Below are positions 6,621 to 13,893 of a stretch of DNA of 20,705 nt, piece after piece. Each line of letters starts with the position of its first letter. Positions within the stretch are counted from its first letter, which is position 1. Where the stretch lies: assembly GCA_902496005.1 (NCBI GenBank), contig CABUZI010000019.1, forward strand, positions 1-20,705, read 5' to 3'. A program made the position numbers and the translations under genes. The notes beneath the pieces are model-generated. The model made no database searches and had not been told where the DNA came from. It worked only from the letters and a program-made list of their open reading frames with translations. Source of the stretch: an uncultured Collinsella sp. (GTDB lineage Bacteria > Actinomycetota > Coriobacteriia > Coriobacteriales > Coriobacteriaceae).

Positions 6621-8801
6621 GGACCAGAGGAAGTCACTGCGGGTGACGGTGGCGCCGATGGCGAAGGGCATGCAGGCGATGACCGGATACAGGTAGCGCA
6701 TGTAGGTCGAGCCGTTGCACGGACCAATCAGGCACACGGCGAGCACGCCCAGCAGCGGCACCCAGATCGCCAGCGCACGCCATGAATGACGACGCAGCAG
6801 GTAGACCACCACGGCGATCATGATCCACACATAGGTGGCCGAGCTAATGGTGAGCGAGATAAACGGGACGCGTTGTACTGCCACGCGATACAGGTTGATC
6901 AGGTGGTCGCACCAGCGCACAACCTTGCTATCGACCGGATGGAAGTCGAAGTACTTAAGGTTATCGGGCTTCGCCATAATCTCGGCACTGCGCGCCGTGC
7001 TGTAGACCCACGCATCGCGGGCACTCGGATAAAAGTAGCCGTAGTAGTTATTGATGAGCGCCGAGATATAGCACTCGGGATCCTTTTTGAACATCTGGGC
7101 CCATACCTCAAAATAGGCCTTGATGTCCTCCTGCGAGGCGTACTCGTTAAAGCAATTCTTGACGGCATCGGACTTGTCGGGGTTGTAGCGGCGGCCCAGG
7201 TTCTCGTACTTGAGCACGCGATCGATCACGGCACGCTCTTCGTCGGTCACCGAACCGTCGCAAGGAGCCTCCACGATGGTGCCGTCCTCCTTAACCGTGG
7301 GGTTGACGCCCGAGTTGAGGCCGTCGTGCTTTTGGACAAAACGAGCCGTCTGCTGGAACGGAATCGAGAGGATTTCGCGCTTGGAACCAGGCGTGATGTC
7401 GTGTGCCGGCATAAAGACCTTGGTGAAGTACATATTAGAGGCAAGGCAGAGTGCAAGCACCGCAAGAACTCCCACCCAGCGGAAACGCGGGGTGGTGCCC
7501 GAAGGCGCAGCACCAGCCTGCTTGGCTGCACGACGAGCCGCATGCGCGTCCCATGCGCTAAACGCCGCCGCGATTACGCATGCCGCCAGGGGAAACACCA
7601 GGCCGCCATTGCGCAGAAACGTGGAGCCCATGGCGCCCAGAGCGAGCAACAGCCAGTCGTGGCGCACAAAGAGCACGGGGGCTTTCTCGCCCGCACGCTC
7701 GACATTGGCATCACGACGGGGAAAGCCACATGCCACGAGCTTGACGGTCTGTACCAGCAGCACCAAGAACGCGTCGGCAAAGAGCACGTCTTTGGTGAGC
7801 AACGCCGCGTAGTTAGAGAACATCGGCATAAACGCAAAGAACAGCAGGATCGCACCGCGAACCGGCAGGCTCACGCCCAGTTTGCGCAGCGACGAAATGG
7901 AATAGGCCATGCAGGCAGCCGTGATGACAAATTGAGCGCAGGTATAGATGATGAGGCCCGCGTTAGCGCTGTTGAACAGCGAAAGCCCCAGCTGAACGCA
8001 CGAGCCGATAATGGCCGTGTGCACTACGGGATGATGCCCGTTGAGCAGCACGTTGGGGTTGAGTAGGCGCAGGTAGTCGCTCGTGCCGTTGGGATAGTTA
8101 AACCACTGGCGAATCTGCGCGCCCGTATCTCCCATAAAAAGGCCAGGCAGCGAAGCGATGAGCGTGGGCGCCCAGGCGATCATAAGCACCAGGAAGGGCC
8201 CGGCAAAGGGATGGACCGAGAGCACGGCGTGAGTCACACGCCATACGCGGCCAAAGTGCGCCTCGGAAAACGGAATGCGCCGAGAGCTCAGCCAATCTAG
8301 ACACTCAAAGGCAAGGTAGAAGGCAACGACCGCCAAGAGCATCCAGCCCGCGCCGCCAATCCAGGCGCAGATGATGCGGGCTTTGTCGCCAAGGACAATC
8401 TCGGCCGAGTCGGTGAGATCGTAGCTGCGGCCGAACACCATGCAGATGGCGAAGAACAGCGACGGCAGAATGATCGATGGACGCCAGGTGTCGCCACGGC
8501 CAAAGAACACGTAGCGAAACGGCAAGGTGAGCAGGCAGGCAAGTGCAAGCAGCATGACCGCGTCGGTATGGCCGGCAAACGAGAGGAGCACCTCGTAGCA
8601 CACGTACAGCATACCCGAGGCTTTGGGGTCAATCGCCAAGACTGCGTTGCTCGACACCGGGGCGGGATCGATGGAAAACGCCGTGGTCGCCAACAGCGCG
8701 AGCAAAAATGCGATGAGCGTCTGCTTGGCGGGGTAGCGCTTAAACCAGACGATGCGGGCAGCGTCGCGCGCAGCCGTTGTGGAGAGATCGGAATCCTTCA
8801 C
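6618..8801 (-). CDS. Large polytopic membrane protein, DUF6020-like
   Basis: A 727-residue protein with about 12-14 hydrophobic segments. An N-terminal membrane block covers about residues 25-460. A large polar domain, probably extracytoplasmic, covers about 460-650. Two or three final segments end at the C-terminus. Recurrent motifs resembling the DUF6020 family include LFMGDTGAQIRQWFNYP (221-237), GHHPVVHT (255-262), KDVLFAD (337-343) and FLRNGG (395-400). This plan resembles GT-C type membrane glycosyltransferases, so a role in transferring lipid-linked sugars to surface polymers is plausible but unproven. The start is GTG (8799-8801); a candidate GAAAGG ribosome site is rather far (about 11 bases) upstream. 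Palindromic element B lies about 20 bases upstream of the start, and element D follows the stop. Confidence 0.72.
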   Translation of the reverse strand: MKDSDLSTTAARDAARIVWFKRYPAKQTLIAFLLALLATTAFSIDPAPVSSNAVLAIDPKASGMLYVCYEVLLSFAGHTDAVMLLALACLLTLPFRYVFFGRGDTWRPSIILPSLFFAICMVFGRSYDLTDSAEIVLGDKARIICAWIGGAGWMLLAVVAFYLAFECLDWLSSRRIPFSEAHFGRVWRVTHAVLSVHPFAGPFLVLMIAWAPTLIASLPGLFMGDTGAQIRQWFNYPNGTSDYLRLLNPNVLLNGHHPVVHTAIIGSCVQLGLSLFNSANAGLIIYTCAQFVITAACMAYSISSLRKLGVSLPVRGAILLFFAFMPMFSNYAALLTKDVLFADAFLVLLVQTVKLVACGFPRRDANVERAGEKAPVLFVRHDWLLLALGAMGSTFLRNGGLVFPLAACVIAAAFSAWDAHAARRAAKQAGAAPSGTTPRFRWVGVLAVLALCLASNMYFTKVFMPAHDITPGSKREILSIPFQQTARFVQKHDGLNSGVNPTVKEDGTIVEAPCDGSVTDEERAVIDRVLKYENLGRRYNPDKSDAVKNCFNEYASQEDIKAYFEVWAQMFKKDPECYISALINNYYGYFYPSARDAWVYSTARSAEIMAKPDNLKYFDFHPVDSKVVRWCDHLINLYRVAVQRVPFISLTISSATYVWIMIAVVVYLLRRHSWRALAIWVPLLGVLAVCLIGPCNGSTYMRYLYPVIACMPFAIGATVTRSDFLWS

Positions 8802-8821
8802 AGTCCAAAGAGCCTTTCTAG

Positions 8822-8877
8822 AAACCTGCCAAAAAGGGACAGGTTTATTTTGGCAGGTTTTATCTGGGGAAACGTTA
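8822..8877 (+). repeat. Palindromic element B
   Basis: A perfect 13-bp inverted repeat (AAACCTGCCAAAA at 8822-8834 and TTTTGGCAGGTTT at 8848-8860) has a 13-base loop containing GGGACAGGTTTA. The 3' flank TTTTATCTGGGGAAACGTTA repeats the flank of element A. It is oriented opposite to the neighbouring genes, lies in the leader of the DUF6020-like gene, and points toward element C. Confidence 0.8.
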
Positions 8878-8889
8878 CTGTTCTGTCAT

Positions 8890-8938
8890 CGTTGCCCAGC
8901 GAACCACCACAAAGGTGCCTGCCCCCTTTGTGGTGGTT
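8890..8938 (-). repeat. Stop-codon-anchored palindromic element C
   Basis: On the minus strand the lgt stop TAA opens a perfect 14-bp hairpin (AACCACCACAAAGG and CCTTTGTGGTGGTT; arms 8925-8938 and 8902-8915). The loop core is GGGGGCAGGCACC. The 3' tail CTGGGCAACG resembles the CTGGGGAAACG tail of element B. Because B and C are inverted, these tails can pair with each other (8864-8874 with 8890-8899). The region therefore holds three stem-loops in a row. Confidence 0.8.
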
Positions 8939-9758
8939 AGGCGTCGAGGTAGATGCGCTGGGGACGGTTGTGGCGGAGGGCAAAGATGACGAGCGCCAGG
9001 CCCGCAATCACGAGTGGCAGACTCAACAGCTGACCCATGGTGATGACGCCGCCCAGCAGATAGCCCAGCTGGGCATCGGGCACGCGCACAAACTCAATGA
9101 GGAAGCGGACGATGCCGTAACCCATCACAAACACGCCCATAAACGTGCCTTGGGGCAGTAGCGGCTTTTTGCGGCTGAGCACCTGCAGAATGCAAAAGAG
9201 CACGATGCCCTCAAGAAATGCCTCGTAGAGCTGGGAGGGGTGACGCGGCATATCCCCCGCGGTGCCACCGAAGACCACACCCCAGGGCAGATCGGTCGGC
9301 TTGCCCCACAGCTCACCATTGACAAAGTTGGCACAACGGCCCAGGCACAAGGCCAGCGGCGCGCCTATGACGGCAAGATCTGCCAAAGTCCAGGCATCGA
9401 GCTTATACATGCGGCACACGATGATGCCGCCGATAATGCCGCCCACCAAGCCGCCATGGAAGCTCATGCCGCCCTCGTTGGTGGCAAAGATCTCGAGCGG
9501 GTGCGCCCAGTAGTAGCCATCACCATAAAAGACGACGTAGAACAGGCGCGCACCGATAATGAGGCCAAAGACCACGCCGACCACGACACTCGTCAGGTCG
9601 TCAATCGTGATGTTAAAGCCCCAGCGACGCTGTGTGCGGTACATGACGACCGCCGTGAGCAGAGCGCCGACCACGTAGGCCAGGCCGTACCAGTAGATGG
9701 TGATGGGGCCCGCCGAGATCGCGACGGGATCAAGCATATGGTAGAAGTCGTTGAGCAT
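8937..9758 (-). CDS. lgt: Prolipoprotein diacylglyceryl transferase
   Basis: A 273-residue integral membrane enzyme that transfers diacylglycerol from phosphatidylglycerol to the lipobox cysteine of prolipoproteins, the first step of lipoprotein maturation. The Lgt signature GRCANFVNGELWG is at residues 140-152. The conserved SFHGGLVGG with H101 and the RHPSQLYEA block (172-180) are present, and seven membrane segments can be traced. Length is typical. The ATG at 9756-9758 is chosen because AGGAGGG lies just upstream; an in-frame start 20 codons earlier has no ribosome site. The stop codon is the first part of palindromic element C. Confidence 0.97.
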   Translation of the reverse strand: MLNDFYHMLDPVAISAGPITIYWYGLAYVVGALLTAVVMYRTQRRWGFNITIDDLTSVVVGVVFGLIIGARLFYVVFYGDGYYWAHPLEIFATNEGGMSFHGGLVGGIIGGIIVCRMYKLDAWTLADLAVIGAPLALCLGRCANFVNGELWGKPTDLPWGVVFGGTAGDMPRHPSQLYEAFLEGIVLFCILQVLSRKKPLLPQGTFMGVFVMGYGIVRFLIEFVRVPDAQLGYLLGGVITMGQLLSLPLVIAGLALVIFALRHNRPQRIYLDA

Positions 9759-9782
9759 GTCGACCCTCCTACTCCCTACATA

Positions 9783-9823
9783 CAAATGCGGCCGCGGGCC
9801 TTGCGTTCGCAGCCGCATATTTG
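9783..9823 (-). terminator. Weak terminator-like hairpin between nfu and lgt
   Basis: On the minus strand CAAAT-at-GCGGC pairs with GCCGCATTTG (10 bp with a 2-base bulge) around a 19-base loop. It lies after the Nfu-like gene and before the lgt ribosome site. The following bases (TATGTAG) are not a real T-run, so termination is doubtful. Confidence 0.3.
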
Positions 9824-9867
9824 GGCGTAACGTCTATGCGGAGTATGCCGTCCGCAGCTTTCGCATC

Positions 9868-10146
9868 TTAGAACGGCGCGTACTCGTCGTACAGGTCCTC
9901 GGCCTCGCCGGAGGCATTAACCTGCTCGACACGGGTAACGCCGGGCACATGCTCCTTCAGGATGCGCTCAATACCCATGGACAGGGTCAGCGAGCTCATG
10001 GGGCAGCCGGCGCAAGCGCCCTGCAGCTCCAGTTTGACGACGCCCTCGTCGTCGACGCCTACATACTCCATATCGCCGCCGTCAGCCTGCAGGTTGGGGC
10101 GGATCTCCTCAAGAACCTTCTTAAGCAGCTCTTCGTTAACAGCCAC
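9868..10146 (-). CDS. NifU C-terminal (Nfu-type) Fe-S scaffold protein
   Basis: A 92-residue cytosolic protein consisting only of the Nfu domain. The family block IRPNLQADGGDMEYVGV covers residues 15-31, and the cluster-binding GACAGCPM motif carries C45 and C48. Such stand-alone domains dimerise, hold one [4Fe-4S] cluster through the CxxC pair, and deliver it to apo-enzymes. This suits an anaerobe rich in Fe-S proteins, such as the activase at the right end of the window. The start is GTG (10144-10146) with AAAGGAG five bases upstream. It stands alone between lgt and the dCMP deaminase gene; a separate promoter is likely but not clear. Confidence 0.93.
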   Translation of the reverse strand: MAVNEELLKKVLEEIRPNLQADGGDMEYVGVDDEGVVKLELQGACAGCPMSSLTLSMGIERILKEHVPGVTRVEQVNASGEAEDLYDEYAPF

Positions 10147-10322
10147 AGGGGCTCCTTTCTCACAATAACGCGGGCACGCCCGCGGACAGAGCTATGTTAC
10201 TACAGCCGTGTACCCGCTCACGAGCCGTCCATGCGCGCGGACACGACTTTCACGAGCAGTCAATTTGGGACGGGGCTTTTTTAGCTGCTTTTGCCGACGC
10301 CCGGCGCTAGCACACGCTGCCG

Positions 10323-10847
10323 CTACTGCTGAGTTTGTTCCCCGGTGCCAATGTGGACATCGACGATAACCTGGCGGTAGCTAATGCCGCAGGAGTCGAG
10401 AATGCGACGGCTGATGCGGCCGTCGTCGGTGTCGGCGTACTTATTGTCCAGGTAGACAACCTCGCCCACACCTACCTGCGCCAGGATTTTGGCGCAGTCA
10501 TGACACGGGAACAGCGTGACGTAGACCGTGGAACCCTCAAGGTCTTTGAGCGAGCCGCGGTAGTTGAGCACGGCGTTTGCCTCGGCATGCACCACGTAAT
10601 TATGCTTGTCCTGCAACGGGTCGTCGCTCGTGCCCCACGGGAAAAAGTCGTCGTTGAGCGCCGAGGGCGTACCGTTGTAGCCCACCGAAAGGATGCGGTG
10701 GTTGGTGCTGGCGATGCACGCGCCCACCTGCGTGTTGGGGTCCTTGCTGCGGCGCTGCGCGGCGATGGCCACGCTCATAAAGAACTCATCCCAGCTAATA
10801 ACGTCGCGGCGCTTGCCCGACGCGGTTTGATGAAGATCGTCCGACAT
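10323..10847 (-). CDS. dCMP deaminase (cytidine/deoxycytidylate deaminase family)
   Basis: A 174-residue zinc enzyme expected to convert dCMP to dUMP for thymidylate synthesis. The catalytic zinc site is visible as HAEANAVL (H87, E89) and PCHDCAKI (C115, C118). The N-terminal SKDPNTQVGACI and VGYNGTP motifs are typical of dCMP deaminases (ComEB-like) rather than of cytidine deaminases. The ATG at 10845-10847 follows GGAGGTG; a longer in-frame reading would extend back into the coaX end without a ribosome site. It lies 83 bases downstream of coaX, with a candidate extended -10 box between them. Confidence 0.93.
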   Translation of the reverse strand: MSDDLHQTASGKRRDVISWDEFFMSVAIAAQRRSKDPNTQVGACIASTNHRILSVGYNGTPSALNDDFFPWGTSDDPLQDKHNYVVHAEANAVLNYRGSLKDLEGSTVYVTLFPCHDCAKILAQVGVGEVVYLDNKYADTDDGRISRRILDSCGISYRQVIVDVHIGTGEQTQQ

Positions 10848-10881
10848 GGCAGACACCTCCGAAATCGCAATAGTTTGACCC

Positions 10882-10890
10882 ATTGTAGCA
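10882..10890 (-). promoter_or_regulatory. Candidate extended -10 promoter of the dCMP deaminase gene
   Basis: TGCTACAAT on the minus strand fits an extended -10 (TGn then TACAAT), 35 bases before the start codon. No good -35 hexamer is seen, as is common for extended -10 promoters. Confidence 0.35.
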
Positions 10891-10930
10891 GGTGGAAGGT
10901 GGAGACGTTTTTGTCCCATCGCCCCCATCG

Positions 10931-11782
10931 CTACGCGCGGCGGGGCTTTTGGTTGATGCGGTACAGCTCGGCGAGACCCCGCAGCGTCAGTGCGTCATCT
11001 ACCGTCAGACTGTGGCCGACCAGCGCCGCAAGCGCCTCGGCATCGTCGCCGGTAATGACGATGGGCACATCGCCCTCCCCCGCGGCCTTGGTCGCGCGCA
11101 TCTCGGCGAGCACCATGTCGAGCATGCCGTCGATGCGGGCCACCTCGCCCAGAACCACGCCCGAGCGCATGGCCTCGCGCGTGTTGCGGCCGATGACATG
11201 CGTCGGCGCCGAGGGCTCGACCTGGGGCAGACGCGCCGCCGCAGCCGAGAGCGAACGGGCTCCGAGCGCCAGGCCTGGCGCGATAACGCCGCCGACAAAG
11301 GTGCCGTGCGCGTCGATGACCTCGATATTGGTCGTGGTGCCCAGGTCGATCACAATGCACGGCGAACCGTAGACGGCGCGGGCGGCCACGGCGTCGGCGA
11401 TGCGATCGGGACCGATCTCGGCCGGGTCATCGTAGTGCACGGGTATGCCGGTCTTGAGGCCCGGCCCCACGGTGAGCACGCGCCCCGTGCAGGTACGGGA
11501 AAGCGCAGCCTTCCACGGGCGCTCGAGCGCCGGGACCACACAGCTCAACACAGCAGCCGCGGGCACAAGCGCACCCGGCATGCCCGCATCGGCCGCCAGT
11601 GCGGCCATGACCTGCACGAGGCGCATACGCGCCTCGTCTGCCGTGATGCTCGACGGCGTGGTGATCTCGCACGTCGCAAGCGGACATTCCTGCGCCGCGG
11701 CCGAATCCTCTGCAAACAGGCCAAAGCGAATGAACGTGTTGCCCACGTCGACCGTCAATATATATGCGCACCCATTAAGCAT
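10931..11782 (-). CDS. coaX: Type III pantothenate kinase
   Basis: A 283-residue cytosolic enzyme of the ASKHA fold that phosphorylates pantothenate in the first step of CoA synthesis. Motifs seen are DVGNTFIRFGLF (12-23), the GPDRIADAVAA block (124-134), the second nucleotide-binding DLGTTTN (146-152) and GGVIAPGL (164-171). The usual type III form of the second motif is DxGTAxTxD; here it reads DLGTTTNIE, a modest deviation. The start ATG (11780-11782) has AAAGGAG upstream and a TATACT box at 11810-11815; the longer in-frame reading would swallow that promoter. It is divergent from the OPT transporter. Confidence 0.93.
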   Translation of the reverse strand: MLNGCAYILTVDVGNTFIRFGLFAEDSAAAQECPLATCEITTPSSITADEARMRLVQVMAALAADAGMPGALVPAAAVLSCVVPALERPWKAALSRTCTGRVLTVGPGLKTGIPVHYDDPAEIGPDRIADAVAARAVYGSPCIVIDLGTTTNIEVIDAHGTFVGGVIAPGLALGARSLSAAAARLPQVEPSAPTHVIGRNTREAMRSGVVLGEVARIDGMLDMVLAEMRATKAAGEGDVPIVITGDDAEALAALVGHSLTVDDALTLRGLAELYRINQKPRRA

Positions 11783-11809
11783 CGTCGGCGCTCCTTTCGT
11801 CTGTCCAGC

Positions 11810-11864
11810 AGTATATCGCCTACCTAAACCAGTCATCCCAAAATGACTACCTTGCCGCTATACT
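11810..11864. promoter_or_regulatory. Symmetric divergent promoter with operator-like inverted repeat
   Basis: A TATACT box faces coaX (minus strand, 11810-11815) and another faces the OPT gene (plus strand, 11859-11864). Between them lies the inverted repeat AGTCAT-CCCAAA-ATGACT (11831-11848), covering both expected -35 regions. Neither -35 matches consensus, which would fit activator control or a repressor site shared by the two genes. Confidence 0.45.
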
Positions 11865-11911
11865 GGTGCGCGGTCGTTTGCGAGCTCACGCGGCGGCCCT
11901 TGGTAACCCGA

Positions 11912-11950
11912 CTTCCCGCGCCGTATCCGTAACGGCGCTCCCGGGGGAAG
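11912..11950 (+). promoter_or_regulatory. Structured 5' leader hairpin of the OPT gene
   Basis: In the roughly 105-base leader of the OPT mRNA, an outer stem (CTTCCC 11912-11917 with GGGAAG 11945-11950) encloses an inner stem (GCGCCGT 11918-11924 with ACGGCGC 11932-11938). The hairpin ends 8 bases before the AAAGGAG site region. It matches no riboswitch class I recognise and has no T-run after it, so translation-level control is the more likely possibility. Confidence 0.4.
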
Positions 11951-11974
11951 CGGATATACGCAAAGGAGTTTTAT

Positions 11975-13678
11975 ATGAGCAATCCCTCGAACCGCGCTTC
12001 GATGCGCGGGCAACTCACGCTGCGCGGCGTCGTCATCGGCGTCCTTGGCTGCGTGATCATCACGGCAAGCTCGGCCTATACCGCCCTCAAGATGGGTGCG
12101 CTCCCCTGGCCGATCATTTTCGCTGCCGTCATTTCGCTGTTCTTCCTTAAGCTCATGGGCAACGCCAGCCTCAACGAGGCAAACGTCACCCACACCATCA
12201 TGTCCGCAGGCGCCATGGTCGCCGGCGGTCTGGCGTTTACCATCCCGGGCGCCTGGATGCTGGGCTATGCCGACCAGATCAGCTGGCTCGACATGTTTAT
12301 CGTGGCACTCGCCGGCACCATCTTGGGCCTTCTGGCGACAGCACTCATCCACCGTCACTTTATCGTGGACGCCGCGCTTGAGTTCCCCACCGGCAACGCC
12401 GCAGCTCAAACCCTGCGTGCTACCGAGGCCGGCGGCAAGACCGGCAAGCAGCTCTTTGGCTCCATGGCCATCGCCGGCATATACAGCGTGCTGCGCGACG
12501 CCCTGGGCGTGGTTCCCAGCATGCTGTGCACGCTCAATATCCCCGGCGTGACCTTTGCCATCTACAACTCGCCCATGTTGCTGTCCATCGGCTTTTTGGT
12601 GGGCTTCGCCCCCGTCGCGTTCTGGTTTGCCGGCGCGCTGCTGGGCAACTTTGGCATCATTGTCGGCGGCACCGCTGCCGGTCTGTTTGACGTTATGACC
12701 GCACAGGGCATTGTTAAGTCCCTGGGTATGGGCCTCATGATGGGCTTTGGCGTCGCCGTCGTCCTCAAGGACATCCTGCCGCAGGTCGCCGGTATCGTCC
12801 GCGGCCTCGCCGCCGACAGCTCCACCGACACCGACGAGCAGTCGCTCATCTCGGGCTCCCTTAAGCTCGACGCCGGTATCATCGGCCTGGGCGCTGCCGC
12901 CATCGCCGTGATCGTTGCCATCGTACTCGATCTTGGCCCCGTTCCAGCCGTCATCGTCACGCTGTTCACCTTTGTCACCACCATCATGAGCGCGCAGAGC
13001 TGCGGCCAGACGGGTATCGACCCCATGGAGATCTTTGGCCTCATCGTCATGCTCATCGTGGCTGCCTTCGCGCAGCTCGCGCAGGTCAAGCTGTTCTTCA
13101 TCGCCGGCATCGTGGCCGTGGCGTGCGGCCTTGCGGGCGACGTCATGAACGACTTTAAGGCCGGCGCCGTGCTGGGCACCAACCCGCGTGCGCAGTGGAT
13201 CGGCCAGGCCATCGGCGGCATCGTGGGCGCCCTGGTCGCTGCCGCCGTCATGGTCGCGCTCGTCACCGCCTATGGTCCGGACGCCTTTGGCCCCGACAAG
13301 AGCTTCGTTGCCGCGCAGGCAAGCGTGGTCGCCACCATGGTCTCGGGCATCCCGAGCGTGCCGTGGTTCGCAGGCGGCTTTATCGCCGGCATCGTCATGT
13401 ACTGGCTCGGCATTCCGGCCATGATGATCGGCCTGGGCGTGTACCTGCCGTTCTATATGTCGCTCACGGCTTTCCTGGGCTCCTGCGTTAAGCTCGCCTA
13501 CGACAAGTGGGCCGCTCACCGCGACGCCGAGGCCGGTCTTTCGGACGAGGAGAAGGCCGCCAAGGATGCCGCCTTCCAGGAGCAGGGCCTGGTCGTTGCC
13601 AGCGGCCTGCTGGGCGGCGAGTCCATCGTCGGCGTTATCCTGGCGTTTGTCTCCGTGGGATTGAGCCTACTGGGCTAA
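11975..13678 (+). CDS. OPT family oligopeptide transporter
   Basis: A 567-residue polytopic membrane protein of the OPT superfamily, with about 14 hydrophobic segments. Family features include the early MRGQLTLRGVVIGVLGC segment (residues 10-26), followed by SSAYTALKMGALPWPIIFAA (about 32-51). A conserved EFPTGNAAAQTLRA loop follows near residue 135. The C-terminal half has GTNPRAQWIGQAIGG and YLPFYMSLTAFLGS-type segments. OPT proteins import peptides or metal chelates by proton symport; the substrate here cannot be told. The ATG at 11975 is preceded by AAAGGAG. It is a single-gene unit with its own promoter region, structured leader and terminator. Confidence 0.92.
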   Translation: MSNPSNRASMRGQLTLRGVVIGVLGCVIITASSAYTALKMGALPWPIIFAAVISLFFLKLMGNASLNEANVTHTIMSAGAMVAGGLAFTIPGAWMLGYADQISWLDMFIVALAGTILGLLATALIHRHFIVDAALEFPTGNAAAQTLRATEAGGKTGKQLFGSMAIAGIYSVLRDALGVVPSMLCTLNIPGVTFAIYNSPMLLSIGFLVGFAPVAFWFAGALLGNFGIIVGGTAAGLFDVMTAQGIVKSLGMGLMMGFGVAVVLKDILPQVAGIVRGLAADSSTDTDEQSLISGSLKLDAGIIGLGAAAIAVIVAIVLDLGPVPAVIVTLFTFVTTIMSAQSCGQTGIDPMEIFGLIVMLIVAAFAQLAQVKLFFIAGIVAVACGLAGDVMNDFKAGAVLGTNPRAQWIGQAIGGIVGALVAAAVMVALVTAYGPDAFGPDKSFVAAQASVVATMVSGIPSVPWFAGGFIAGIVMYWLGIPAMMIGLGVYLPFYMSLTAFLGSCVKLAYDKWAAHRDAEAGLSDEEKAAKDAAFQEQGLVVASGLLGGESIVGVILAFVSVGLSLLG

Positions 13679-13703
13679 ACCCAACAACAACGTACCCGTT
13701 CAG

Positions 13704-13739
13704 AGCGCGGGGTCGGAGACCATCCGGCCCCGCGCTTTT
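13704..13739 (+). terminator. Rho-independent terminator of the OPT gene
   Basis: AGCGCGGGGTCGGA pairs with TCCGGCCCCGCGCT over 14 bp (one T-G wobble) with a 5-base loop, followed by TTTTC. It lies 25 bases after the OPT stop. Confidence 0.92.
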
Positions 13740-13893
13740 CTGTATCTGCCGAAACCCTCGGCTTCAACCTCATTTGACGCGCCCCCCTTTACCTAGTCGT
13801 CTAAGTTTCACGTCAAGGTGACCACCCCACCTGCCGCGGTGTAGAGTAGAGGCAGCGGGCGCGATGCATAGCCCGCGGCGGAGCGAGGTGAAC

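Noticed and set aside
10223..10282. Plus-strand terminator-like stretch (AGCCGTCC ... GGACGGGGCTTTTTT)
   Set aside because: The stem needs a 2-base bulge and a loop of about 37 bases, and no plus-strand gene lies upstream. It may be chance.
11858..13519. A long minus-strand open frame opposite the OPT gene
   Set aside because: It is rich in His, Asp, Gly and Ala in a pattern produced by the antisense of GC-rich membrane-protein codons, and has no recognisable domain.
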